A stretch of DNA of 64,000 bases from Primulina eburnea (taxonomy: Eukaryota > Streptophyta > Magnoliopsida > Lamiales > Gesneriaceae): NCBI RefSeq assembly GCF_022965805.1, contig NC_133108.1, forward strand, positions 37,828,051 through 37,892,050. The letters are read 5' to 3'. Position 1 is the first letter of the stretch, and each line of letters opens with the position of its first letter. The notes under the pieces are model-generated. The model worked only from the letters and a program-made list of their open reading frames with translations. It had not been told where the DNA came from and did no database searches. Positions 11,067 through 22,400 of this stretch are shown piece after piece. The position numbers were made by a program, and so were the translations under genes.

Positions 11067-12493
11067 TGTAGTAGCCCGAATTCCAAATTGGGTAATTAAC
11101 GGAGTAATGGTGATTAAGAAGGTTTAATGTGTAATTTTGACCGAGTCATGACCGGACGGACCGAAGATGGTTCGGAAGCACCGAAGAGTTCGGAAGGTCC
11201 GAGGTGGGTTCGGTGGATCCGATCATGAGGTGTCAAGAGCAGCTGGACACGTGCATGTTCGGACGGTCCGAAGTGTATGATCGGAGGATCCGATCATGAG
11301 CTGTCAAGAGCCGATGGACACGTAGAGTTCGGACGTTCCGAAGAGGGTTCGGACGATCCGAACATGGCCTATAAATAGTGGTCGGATTTCCTCATTTTGA
11401 CTCGCCAATTCAGAGAGTTCCGTAGCATTTCAGTCGTTTCTGACAGGTTCTAGTCTTGTTCCGAGATTTGGGCACTAGCGGGGAGCTGCTGGTCTTGTAG
11501 CAGAGCTGTGCTCTAGTTGGGAGCTAGCGGCATCAGCGGGCTAGCGACGGACGAAGGTTTGGAATTTTATCAGTATTTATCTCAGGATTATCTAGTTAAG
11601 TCTGGTAGATAAGTTTAGTGATGGTTTTCACTTGATGAATAGGCTTGGATTAGACCTGTTGTCTGGTTGTTCCAGTGGATTAGGATTGCTGTGATAGAGG
11701 TACGAAAGTACTATCCGAGATATCCTGGTTGAGTATACATTCTTATATGTGTTGCATGATTATGTGGTGCATTGATATATGTCATATGATGCATGCTATT
11801 ATGTCACGTTTATTACTGCACGTTGCATTTCATGTTGAGCCGTATCTTCTTCGAGATAGCCTTTACTGTTGAGCTGTATCTCTTTCGAGATAAGCTATAT
11901 CTTGGGGCCGCTCAGCCCTGTCTTGTGGACGCATGGACACCGAGAGTACACAGTGGCCGACGGGTCGGGAGGGCTTCGGTGGTCCGGGACATTTTAGGTC
12001 CACGTCTGTCTTGTAGTGGATGCAGTGACCCAGAGGTTGGACCGCGCGGCACTATCCACTTGGCGCCTCTAGACTGAGCATTGTTGAGATCCATTTTGTG
12101 ACTCCTGTTTCTTGACTACCCCGGTATCATGATCATAGCATGTGCATTTCATATAGGTCTGTATACTCATACTTTTGTACTGGGCGTTCTTATCGCTCAC
12201 GTCCTCGGTTTTGTTTATTCTTGGACACCCCATTCCCTCGGGGCAGGCCTCAGGTTGGACAGCTCAGGAGGAGCAGGAGGAGGACGTTGAGTAGCTGGTT
12301 GGTTTAGTTTATCGGTATTGTTTTGATTCGATATGGTTGTATTGGATATTTTATTTTGAGTTATTCTAGACTTCGATTGGGTTGTATAACCATCATTTTG
12401 TTGACTTTTCCGCTGTTATCTCTGATTATTGTTAATTAGGTTAATTGCATGCTTAGTTTTGATTAGTAGGTGATTCTGGAACGGGTCACTACA
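11067..12493 (+). repeat. 5' LTR of the nested element (1427 bp)
   Basis: TGTAGTAGCCCG to GGGTCACTACA. The matching 3' LTR lies exactly 1801 bp further right. U3 spans from 11067 to the TATA box at 11370. Confidence 0.95.
11153..11377 (+). promoter_or_regulatory. Nested LTR promoter with palindrome array and TATA box
   Basis: CGG-containing palindromes start near 11153, 11173, 11191, 11211, 11260, 11282, 11330 and 11350 (steps 20, 18, 20, 49, 22, 48, 20). TATAAATAG begins at 11370, again 20 bp after the last unit. Each 48-49 bp gap contains GTCAAGAGC followed by TGGACACGTG or TGGACACGTA (ACGT-core sites). The second copy is at 12954-13178. Confidence 0.75.
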
Positions 12494-12497
12494 TTTA

Positions 12498-12509
12498 TGG
12501 TATCAGAGC
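12498..12509 (+). other. Primer-binding site of the nested element
   Basis: TGGTATCAGAGC, four bases after the LTR end. Initiator tRNA-Met type. Confidence 0.9.
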
Positions 12510-12592
12510 ATGCATACGATTTTGGGATATAGATTTCTGTTTTGGGATTTCCGTTGACCAATTTACTAGTTTCCCCATTCTATGTTGTAGCA

Positions 12593-12826
12593 ATGGCTGA
12601 CCACTTTGGTGACGGGAGTAGTCAGGGGAGTGTAGGTCGTTGGGGTGACCAGGACGATCATAGACGTCATCGTGAGCATCGTCATCGTCGGGATGGTCCT
12701 AGGCGTTTCGATATGCATCGTTTCATGCAGATGGGGCCTAAGCCTTTAGTTGGCGGTGAGACTCCCGATGATGCGGAGGATTGGTTAGAGCGCATGGAGA
12801 GTTGTTTTGTTTTGTTCATCCTCTAA
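12593..12826 (+). pseudogene. Truncated gag stub in the nested element
   Basis: 77 residues starting [18 protein letters not shown], matching the first part of the gag at 9995 with few changes. After ...ERMESCF the sequence jumps to the 3' untranslated part (TTTTGTTCATCCTC..). The deletion junction lies in a T-rich stretch shared by both sides, which suggests microhomology or template switching. No pol remains. It cannot encode a working capsid. Confidence 0.9.
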
Positions 12827-12867
12827 GCTTGATTTCGAGGACGAAATCGTTTTTAAGGGGGGGAGAA

Positions 12868-14294
12868 TGTAGTAGCCCGAATTCCAAATTGGGTAATTAA
12901 CGGAGTAATGGTGATTAAGAAGGTTTAATGTGTAATTTTGACCGAGTCATGACCGGACGGACCGAAGATGGTTCGGAAGCACCGAAGAGTTCGGAAGGTC
13001 CGAGGTGGGTTCGGTGGATCCGATCATGAGGTGTCAAGAGCAGCTGGACACGTGCATGTTCGGACGGTCCGAAGTGTATGATCGGAGGATCCGATCATGA
13101 GCTGTCAAGAGCCGATGGACACGTAGAGTTCGGACGTTCCGAAGAGGGTTCGGACGATCCGAACATGGCCTATAAATAGTGGTCGGATTTCCTCATTTTG
13201 ACTCGCCAATTCAGAGAGTTCCGTAGCATTTCAGTCGTTTCTGACAGGTTCTAGTCTTGTTCCGAGATTTGGGCACTAGCGGGGAGCTGCTGGTCTTGTA
13301 GCAGAGCTGTGCTCTAGTTGGGAGCTAGCGGCATCAGCGGGCTAGCGACGGACGAAGGTTTGGAATTTTATCAGTATTTATCTCAGGATTATCTAGTTAA
13401 GTCTGGTAGATAAGTTTAGTGATGGTTTTCACTTGATGAATAGGCTTGGATTAGACCTGTTGTCTGGTTGTTCCAGTGGATTAGGATTGCTGTGATAGAG
13501 GTACGAAAGTACTATCCGAGATATCCTGGTTGAGTATACATTCTTATATGTGTTGCATGATTATGTGGTGCATTGATATATGTCATATGATGCATGCTAT
13601 TATGTCACGTTTATTACTGCACGTTGCATTTCATGTTGAGCCGTATCTTCTTCGAGATAGCCTTTACTGTTGAGCTGTATCTCTTTCGAGATAAGCTATA
13701 TCTTGGGGCCGCTCAGCCCTGTCTTGTGGACGCATGGACACCGAGAGTACACAGTGGCCGACGGGTCGGGAGGGCTTCGGTGGTCCGGGACATTTTAGGT
13801 CCACGTCTGTCTTGTAGTGGATGCAGTGACCCAGAGGTTGGACCGCGCGGCACTATCCACTTGGCGCCTCTAGACTGAGCATTGTTGAGATCCATTTTGT
13901 GACTCCTGTTTCTTGACTACCCCGGTATCATGATCATAGCATGTGCATTTCATATAGGTCTGTATACTCATACTTTTGTACTGGGCGTTCTTATCGCTCA
14001 CGTCCTCGGTTTTGTTTATTCTTGGACACCCCATTCCCTCGGGGCAGGCCTCAGGTTGGACAGCTCAGGAGGAGCAGGAGGAGGACGTTGAGTAGCTGGT
14101 TGGTTTAGTTTATCGGTATTGTTTTGATTCGATATGGTTGTATTGGATATTTTATTTTGAGTTATTCTAGACTTCGATTGGGTTGTATAACCATCATTTT
14201 GTTGACTTTTCCGCTGTTATCTCTGATTATTGTTAATTAGGTTAATTGCATGCTTAGTTTTGATTAGTAGGTGATTCTGGAACGGGTCACTACA
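12868..14294 (+). repeat. 3' LTR of the nested element (1427 bp)
   Basis: Preceded by AAGGGGGGGAGAA at 12855-12867 and followed by the AATAC duplication. By eye it is identical to 11067-12493. Confidence 0.95.
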
Positions 14295-14299
14295 AATAC

Positions 14300-14664
14300 T
14301 CTGGAACACTCTGAAATGGCGAGTCACAAATGAAGCCTCGCGCCTCTATTTATAGTCAATGTTCGGACGCTCCGATCCACTTCGGAAGCTCCGATCTGGT
14401 ACACTTCGGACGATCCGAACCCACTTCGGACGATCCGAACCCTGCATGTCTTCCACGAGTACAGCCACCTGTCCCGGACGATCCGAGTCTTGATCGGACG
14501 ATCCGAACCCTTCCACGTGTCCAGCCACCTGTCTCGGACGGTCCGAACCCACTTCGGATGATCCGAACCCTCTTCGGACGATCCGAACCTGGTTCGGTCT
14601 TTCCGATCCCACCGAAATATAATTAATCCAATAATTAACTCAAATTAGGAATCGGGTTACTACA
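14300..14664 (-). repeat. 5' LTR of the Tekay-type element, U3 portion
   Basis: Matches 5048-5412, including the TATA box and the ten-unit palindrome array (here about 14362-14607). Followed by the GTTTC duplication and then old Copia sequence. Confidence 0.95.
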
Positions 14665-14669
14665 GTTTC

Positions 14670-17128
14670 AGTACTAGACCTGGAAACGATAGGTTGTTTC
14701 TTGGAGCTCCGAGAAATAGGAGAGGACCCAAAGAACCAACAAAAACCAGACATGGAGCGACGATCATCAGGTCACTACCCCAATCATCATCACATAAACC
14801 ATGAAGAGTAAATGCAGAACAAGGATTTAAACGAATACCAAAACCAAGAGTGCCACTTAAGTAACGTAAAATATGCTTGACCGCCTTCCAATGAGAATAT
14901 GAGGAAGCTTGCATAAACTGACACACTTTGTTGACACTGAATTCAATGTCAGGTCTGGTGATGGTTAGATATTGAAGAGCTCCTACTGTACTATGATAAA
15001 GCATACCATCAGGAAATGGATCCATATCTTTAGAAGATAGTCGAAGACCCGAAGTCATCGAAGCCGGCAAAGCTTTGGTATTGTTCATCTTAGAGCGAAG
15101 AAGCAGATCTTGCACATACTTAGTTTGAGTAGGAACCATTGATTAATCCAGTGATCGACAAACCTCAATGCCTAAAAAAATTCCAAATCTTTAAGAGAAA
15201 ACTGATTGTTTAAGGCTGAATTGATTGATCGAACTCGAGCATTATCACTTCCTGTGATTAAAATGTCGTCATCGTATACTAAAACGTAAATGAAAAAATC
15301 AGCATGAGTTTGAACAAATAACGAGGCATCAACTTTGGATTCAACAAAGCCCATAAGCTTGAGAGTATGACAGACCCGTGCAAACCAAGCTCTCGGGGCT
15401 TGCTTGAGATCATATATGGCTTTATTGAGTTTGCGCACAAGGGAATTGTTATTGTTTGGAGCTTCAAAACCTGGAGATTGGCGCATATACACAAGCTCAA
15501 TAAGTCTGCCATTGAGAAAAGCATTATTGACGTCAATTTGTTGAATTTTCCAACCCTTGGCAACATCCACAAAGAGAACAAGTCTAATGGTTGTGGGCTT
15601 CACAACTGGGCTGAACATCTCTGTATAGTCAAGCCCTAGGGTATGAGAATAGCCCTTAGCGACAAGACGGGCTTTGTGTCTAGCGACGAAACCATCAGGA
15701 TTAGTTTTGAGTTTGAATACCTATTCACAACCAATGATGGGCATGCTAGAGGGAGCTTCAACAAGAGTCCAGATATGGTTTTGCATTGAGGCTTGGTATT
15801 CAGCTTCCATAGCTTTGCACCATTCAGGATGTGTTCTTGCTTCCTGAAAAGAAGATGGTTCCCAAAATAATAGAATGCAAATTAAATGAACCTTGGGTTT
15901 AAAGATCCCGTCCTTTGAGCGAGTAACCATTGGATGAAGATTCAATGTAGGAGGTGCATGGGCTGTGACAATAGGTGAAGATAATGTGGAGAGTGTATCA
16001 CTGGATGTAGGGACTGATTGTGATTGAGGGGAAGTAGGAGATGATACAATAGATGTATTGTCCGATTGTGAAGGATATGGAATAGATGAGGCGTTGACGG
16101 ATGGAGTCATGGAATTTGAAGGAACGAAAGGATATCTAGCAAGAACTTTTGGTAAGTAAAGAGAAGATTGATGTGTGACTGTGGAGCTAGACACAACAGA
16201 AGACTTGAAGAAAAGAAAACTTTGTTCATGAAGCTTAACATGTCTAGAAATGAACACACGACCAGTAGCACTAATGCATTTATATCCTTTGTTCTCGTCA
16301 CTGTAACAAGTAAATGTACATGGAGTTGAGCGGAAGTCAAGTTTGTGAGTGTTGTAATCACGGAGACATGGAAAACAAATACATTCAAAAGTTTTAAGAT
16401 GGGAATGATCTGTGACCTTTTGAACAAATATTGAATGAGAATTTTTCCTTGAAGTGCGACAGTAAGTAATCTATTTATGAGATATATTTTGCTGTAGAGA
16501 AAGCATTATCCCAAAAGGATAAGGGCATTGATGCGTGAGCTAAAAGAGAGTCCGATGTCAACAATGTACAGATGTTTTCGTTCAACAACACCATTTTGTT
16601 TTGAAGGAAAGAACTCATAGCTTGAAATTCCCCACCCCAATCAGATTGAAGGGTTTTGATTTTTTGTTTAGTTGAAGTTCAATATGAGTTTTGAATATAC
16701 TTGAACAACTTCCGATATTTTAATTTAAGAAAATAGATCCATGTAAAACGGCTAGAGGAATCCACAAAGCTTACATAAAACTTGAAACCATTTCAAGAAG
16801 TGTTGACAGGACCCCAAACATCCACGAAAATGTGTTCAAGTGGTTCTGAAAATTGAGTTTGAGAAGATGGAAACGAGAGTTTATGACTTTTGCCAAGTTC
16901 ACAAGCTTCACATAAATGCATACGTTCATTTCTTGGAAAAGGAAAATTACAATTGGATAGAATTTGCTTAATAGTAGAAAGAGGAGGATGACCTAATCTA
17001 TAGTCCCACTGATTTAGAACACTTGGAGAGGCCTTAATTGAATGCTGATGTGAAAAATGAGGAGTAGAACACTGGCCAGAAAGTGTAGAGTGGAGACATA
17101 TAGGTTGGGATGTAGTAGCAGAATGAGG
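14670..17128 (-). pseudogene. Copia integrase-RT-RNase H remnant
   Basis: On the minus strand from 17128: a pre-integrase part with YRLGHPPLSTIKQI; a CELGKSHK motif and an FVDVWGPV integrase start (16800-16930); then ISRHVKLHE and the TMVTRSKDGI linker (15720-16260). RT follows with the VNNAFLNG, LKQAPRAWF and YDDDILITG boxes (15172-15720), and then the STVGALQYLTITRPDI region (14660-15139). RNase H starts with a CDDDWGS box, then shifts frame. At least three frame breaks are visible, and YDDD replaces the expected YVDD. Gag and protease are missing. Confidence 0.85.
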
Positions 17129-18217
17129 TGGCCCGAGGTTGATTTCCGGCTTTCCTGCTTCATTCTTGCAAGGAAATCTGGATTATGTGGTCAGCAAAGG
17201 ATTTGGCCTTACTAAATTGACCGTTGCCATGATTTCTATTGGTCTGGCTTTTGCACTAGTGATCTTTGGTTTGGGATTTTACCTCGTGTACCGCTCTTAC
17301 GTGCCGAATTTCGAATCGTGCTCTTGGAGATCGGTGTTGTTTTACCCTCTAAGAGTTACTGAGCTCGATTTGATCATGTTGATGGATAAAAAGGCAGCTA
17401 GTGGAAAAACTGGCGGGATTTTTGGAAGAGTTTATGCTGTTACTTTACCTAGTGGTGAACTCATTGCTGTTAAAAAAATTCTAAAACTTTCTATTCACTC
17501 TTGAAAATCCATAAATCCGAGATGAAGACTTTGGCAAGGATAAGACACAAAAAACATGGTAAAAATCATGGGATTTTACTAGTCGGATTGCTCCATTCTC
17601 TTGATATATGAATATCTACCAAAAGGAAGCCTGGAGAGCTCATTGGCAAACCGGACTTCAATATTCCATGGAGCGTTCGATTGAAAAGTGCTATTGGAAT
17701 TGCACAAGGATTAGCCTACCCTACCCTTCATGAAGATTATGTTCCACATTTACTTCATAGGGACTTGAAGTAAAAAAATATCCTTTTGGACAACAATTTT
17801 GAACCTAAACTCACCAACTTTTCTTTAGATCGAATTGTTGGAGAAAATTCATTTCACTAACATTATCATCAGAAAGCCACAGAACAGAGCAACACATGCA
17901 GCTTTGGTGTCATTTTATTAGAGCTCTTGACAGGGAGGCAAGCTAAACTAAAAAAATCAATGGAACCTTCTCTTGATGTTGTAAAATGGGTGAGGAGAAA
18001 GATTAACAATACGAATGGAGCTTTAAAGGTTCTCGACTCTAAGATAACGAGTACCTCTTCCCAACTACAAATGATGGGAGCTCTAGAAATCGACTTACGT
18101 TGCACTTCTGTTGTGCCTGAAAAGAGGCCGTCGATGTGGGAAATTGTTAGAACACTTAAATATCTTGACTCAAGAACGACTTTTATGTATCCAAGATATC
18201 GATATTTGTGGCTGTAT
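17129..18217 (+). pseudogene. LRR receptor-like kinase 3' fragment (At5g06940-like)
   Basis: Starts with a typical end of LRR region (ISGFPASFLQGN), then a transmembrane stretch (VAMISIGLAFALVIFGLGFY). Kinase subdomains follow: glycine-rich GKTGGIFGRVYAVTLPSGE, AVKKI, IGIAQGLAY, HRDLK, NILLDNNFEPKLTNFSLD, then LLTGRQAK, SLDVVKWVRRKIN and KRPSMWEIVRTL. From memory it most resembles the probably inactive kinase At5g06940, which also lacks DFG. Stops and frameshifts occur near 17503, 17610, 17773 and 17860. The extracellular LRRs are absent: the left edge meets the old Copia. It is a dead copy, tail to tail with the gar2-like gene. Confidence 0.85.
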
Positions 18218-18387
18218 TGAAACTGTCAGTTCAGTTCCTGTATGAACTTTCAAGTGAAGAACATTGTTTCTGATTGTAACTCTCCTTTGTTTTCGCTTTG
18301 GGAATTCATTGTCCAGTTCGTTCTAGTAAAATATCACGCTCACATCATTTTTTGTGTTGCATTGTGCATGAATTGTGATTTTTTTAG

Positions 18388-18521
18388 TCTTTATCTTGAA
18401 CTTTGTTCATCGAGAGGGAAATCAGAAGATTCATGAAGAAACATTGGCTTCAGCTATCAGACGTGTTTTGGGAAAAAGTGGAGTTATAACCCAGCCCAGG
18501 TTAATTGTGTTAAAAAATTAA
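18388..18521 (+). other. Possible coding exon tail, unrecognised
   Basis: After a TTTTTTTAG acceptor-like site an open frame reads ..LNFVHREGNQKIHEE.. and ..ASAIRRVLGKSGVITQ.. to a stop at 18519-18521. Its composition looks coding, unlike its surroundings. I do not recognise the family and found no partner exon. It may be a fragment captured from another gene, or chance. Confidence 0.25.
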
Positions 18522-18594
18522 TTTAAAGCATATATAATTTTCATTTGATCCCCCGCTGCTTCACAAGTAATAAGCGTAATGGAAATAGCTGATT

Positions 18595-19145
18595 TAGGGA
18601 TGACAACTTTCCCCACGGGTTTGAGGCCTTGCGGGAAAAACCCAAAACGGGGATGGGGATCCCCGATTTTTTCGGGTTTGGGTTGGGGATGGGAATTTTT
18701 TTAAATCCCCGATGTATTTCGGGACGGGTTTGGGATTACTATCCCCATCCCCGAAATCCCCGAACCCGCCCCGAAAATAATATCAATAATAAAATAATAG
18801 TATTATTAACATTAATAATATAATAATAATATTATTTTTTAAAATATTAATAATCTTATTATTATTAATATTGATATTGATATTAATATTAATATTAATA
18901 TTATCTCTAATTATTATTATAGATAATAATAACTTTTGGTTTGAGAAAATCTCCGAATTCGACATCGTCTTGTCATATTAATATTTTTGAAACGGAGATG
19001 GGACGGGGATGGGAAGTTGATCCCCGAAGTTTCGGGTTTGGGTATTTCCCGAACCCGAAAAAGCGGGGATCAGGGTGGGGATGGAATTCGGGGATCGGGA
19101 TGGTAATGGCAAACCCGCCCCCACCCCGGCCCATTGCCATCCCTA
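18595..19145. mobile_element. hAT-type MITE (551 bp)
   Basis: Ends are TAGGGATGACAA and TTGCCATCCCTA. The 8-bp duplication AGCTGATT is at 18587-18594 and 19146-19153. Subterminal arms are strikingly GC-rich (repeated GGGGATGGGGATCCCCG and GAACCCG-type strings) around an AT-rich core. It shares the TAGGGATG terminus with the MITE at 1836. Confidence 0.9.
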
Positions 19146-19473
19146 AGCTGATTCCATCGGTCTCTGCATACAATGACATCTATGCTCATAAATACGAGAA
19201 TCATCTCGAGTTCGAGACTTACTAAATTTTTGTTTCTCTTTCCCAAGTTCATAAATCCCAAGTTCATAAAGTAAAAAGTCAAATGTCGAAAAAATTTAAT
19301 ATATATTTTTTAAAATTTGTTTAGCCAACAAATACTGGTTGAAACTAGCAAGCTCAGACAGACGTATATAAGTAGTAATCTATGGGACTGAAATGAATCT
19401 CACGCAATATGGATGAATTACATTACTCATCATATATTAACCTTTCATACAAAATGAGGCATAATATAAGCTT

Positions 19474-22400
19474 TCATGAATCCGTGGATAGCCACACCTC
19501 ACGGAGGAGATCGTACCTAACACTTGCTCCATCACAGCCCATTTCTTCTCGATTTTCGTTTTCATCACGTGGAGACGATAATAATTTGTCAATCAGGCTA
19601 GACTCCAATTCATCCAGCTCTTCATCACTGGTGTACCCCTTTCTCTGCACCGAGGACGAACTTCTTGACAAATGAGAGTTTTTACCCACCTCTGCTACTT
19701 TTTCTGCCACATCGAAAGAAGATGGTGGCACATACACAAGCTGAGCAGCAGCATAAGGGAAGCTACTGGAGGAGCCTGCCGATAGTCCATGTTCTGCAAT
19801 GCACTGTGAATGAAGAAAGATTAGAGAGTGGTCAAGTCATCCCAGATAACAAGGTCAATAAAATAATGACTCAAAACACGGTTCCAGATATCGTGTCATC
19901 TCATGTTCCATGCTCTGATGTCAAGGGCACGTCTCATTCATTTAATTGTATTCGATTCAAACTCCATATCCAACAGAATTCTCTGACTACAAAGATACAT
20001 ATAAAATAAATCCATATCATGTAATTTATTACTCGTGATGCAAATCCATGATCAGTTACCTTCATTCTGAGCTGATTAACAAAGTCGCTCTGAGAAATAA
20101 ATCGAGGCAAATGATGATCAAAAGGGATTCATGGTGGTGAAAAACTATTCAACTAGACTTAATTTTAGAAATAAAACACTAGTAATTTATTCGGATAGAG
20201 TTCTGATGGTCGTAAAATTTTAGAGATAAGAACACGGGTGCATATAAAACAACATACCTCGGCGTTTAGTGCCTCTAACACAGCACCTGGGACGGGATCA
20301 GGGCAGAACTCATCTGGAGTGAAGTTGCAGAGCACTCGCTTAACCAATGGGAGACTGATTTGTGGACACACCTATACAGAAAGATAAGCATGAAGATTTT
20401 GTGGATGCAAGAGGAATTCATATCAGAAGGATAATCTTTAAATATGGCGCACCTCCATTCTCATTGTTGGATCCATGAGCATATCTTTGGGAAGCATGAG
20501 AAGATCACTCAGGGCATTAAGAAGAGGGAAGCATTTCGTTTCACCATCATCCATCTTACCATCTGTGCAATAGCTGTTTTTTCCATCTGATGCTGAACTA
20601 TCAGCATCCTTGCCCAGAAACTCTGTTAGCCATCTTGTCCAATTGCCAACCTAAAAAAGCCCAAGGAAGGATCATTTACCATGTATGTTGTAAGCACACA
20701 TGGACCTCTAAATAGTCAGGCTTCAGATGGGGCTATACAGAAACGCCACCAAGGTTTGACTAGATCATATCAAATCTAGACAGTTAAAGTAGGACACTCG
20801 TGCATTCATCTTCAAAAAACAAGTTTACGGCATAAGAGGATGTAGTAACTTTCTGTTGAACAACAGTGAAGCATCTCTGCTGATTGAACGCTATGCAAGT
20901 TTATTTACAACAGGAGTGAAGTGCTTACAGAATTCTTAAGCTGCGCACCAGACCCGAAACTTAAATCTCCAGCAGGGATGGGCAAAACTTTGGAGTCCAC
21001 TATTGGATCAGAAATGGGATCCGTCGGGATCTCGTGGACTGACTCACGAAGAATGGCATTAAACATTGCCACATCTAGCCTGCCAATACATTGTTCCAGT
21101 ACCTAATAACAGATATGATTGGACACCATCAATTTAGCATCCAAAAAAACCAACAGAATCAAAACATAAATAAAAGAGTTCCTGATTCAGCTAATTATCA
21201 TTTATTTATTAATTGTGTTCAAATATCCTTCTATCACCTTTCAAACAACAAACTAAAGTTATGGGCAGAAAGATGGAAAAGGTAAATAATAGCATAGAAA
21301 CTACACACCTTCCTTGCCAAAACTGGCAAGCAACCACATTCATGTCCTCCTGCTCGGACAGGGCAAAGTCTTTTGAGAGCATCCTGAAAGGCATTTATCC
21401 AGAGGTTAACGGAAAAGTTCCCCTGTTGCTGGTCACCCAAGGCTGGACCCAGCAACCTTTCAGAAGTTTTGCTATTTGTGGAATCATCACCAGGAGATTG
21501 CATGTTGGGTGTCAAAGTCTGAAGCAGAAAAAAAATAAAAAAATTATTCAGTACTAAAGGCCGTGCACATGTGTGTTGCACCAAGAATTCATCTATGTAG
21601 GCCATAAAGTAATCACCTGCCACCATATCGATTCAACTATTCGAGAAAATATCCAGGACTCAACTTTCTCCAAGGCAGCTGTTAAGGTTCTTGATTCTTG
21701 CCAATCATCAACAAATAGCAAGAGTCCTTGCTTGTTCCGTGGTCTACTCCCAGTACTACTATTTTTTGAAGATGAAGCCTTCGCTTCATTCTTCTTTTCT
21801 CGTCCATTAGACTCAAACATTTTGGCTAGAGCTTTAGAGCGACCGGAATTTCCAAATGCTATGGATATAATCTCTCTCAGAACAACAGTGTTTGACAACC
21901 AGAAAGTTAACCTAATAAGAAACAATATGATCAATTCAGGAGCTGTAAATCTAAAGTAAATGAAAATACATGGAAACTAATACACACCTTGAAACATCGT
22001 TTCCACAGGACTTTGCAACTAAAACAAGTCCAGATACAATGTTCCTAGCAACAGTAGCTCGCATATCTTGAGACCAGTACTTGCAAGCAAAAATATAGAG
22101 TCTCGAGAGGCGCCTTACAGGTGTGTGCACTTTATGTGCAGAGCTACTATGTTCTGGTACAACAGAATAGAGACTGATTTCAAGAGCAGCAACTTCTCTC
22201 AGCTCACCTTCAAGTTTCTTTACCCGAGTTTCCATTTCTTCTATCTTTTGGTCTAACGTACCCTTGTCCTGCGCATAATTTTCCACGGTGTTGACTGATT
22301 CAACATCATTACAAGAACTATTATCACAATGGGAAGTCTCATCTTGGATATCTACCTTCTTTTCTTGTCCAATAGGTCTGTCATCAGCTCCAACTGAGGC

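Larger units (their letters stand above)
11067..14294 (+). mobile_element. Nested non-autonomous Tekay-like element with identical LTRs
   Basis: A perfect 5-bp duplication AATAC (11062-11066 and 14295-14299) borders the element. The uninterrupted site is visible in the other host LTR at 5042-5046. LTRs are 11067-12493 and 12868-14294, both 1427 bp, and I saw no difference between them. The internal region is only 374 bp: primer site, 77-codon gag stub, then the CGAGGACGAAATC and polypurine tract. Most of gag and all of pol are deleted, so it must have been mobilised in trans, for example by a relative such as the element it sits in. Its R/U5 is clearly related to the host LTR while U3 has diverged. 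Confidence 0.95.
4075..14664 (-). mobile_element. Young, intact Tekay-type Ty3/Gypsy chromovirus-like retrotransposon
   Basis: LTRs begin TGTAGTRACCCG-like and end in CA. A perfect 5-bp duplication GTTTC borders the element (4070-4074 and 14665-14669). The 3' LTR is 4075-5412 (1338 bp). The 5' LTR is 10094-11066 plus 14300-14664 (973+365=1338 bp), split by another element. I noticed only one base difference between the two LTRs (T at 5150, C at 14402). A methionine-tRNA primer site, a polypurine tract and an uninterrupted gag-pol ORF are all present. Without the nested insert it is about 7.36 kb. All parts needed for autonomy are visible, so the insertion is recent. Confidence 0.95.
3430..17128 (-). 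mobile_element. Old Copia element, truncated and split by a Gypsy insertion
   Basis: Minus-strand Copia pol is recognisable on both sides of the Gypsy at 4075-14664. RNase H C-terminus, a purine-rich tract and a candidate LTR lie at 3430-4069. RNase H N-terminus, RT, linker, integrase and the pre-integrase zinc region lie at 14670-17128. Gag, protease and the 5' LTR are missing: the right end abuts receptor-kinase sequence at about 17128. The reading frame is broken several times and the RT box reads YDDD rather than YVDD. It is therefore clearly older than the insertion inside it. Confidence 0.85.

Noticed and set aside
21213..21557. Plus-strand ORFs over 20921-22891
   Set aside because: Antisense shadows of the gar2-like exons on the minus strand.
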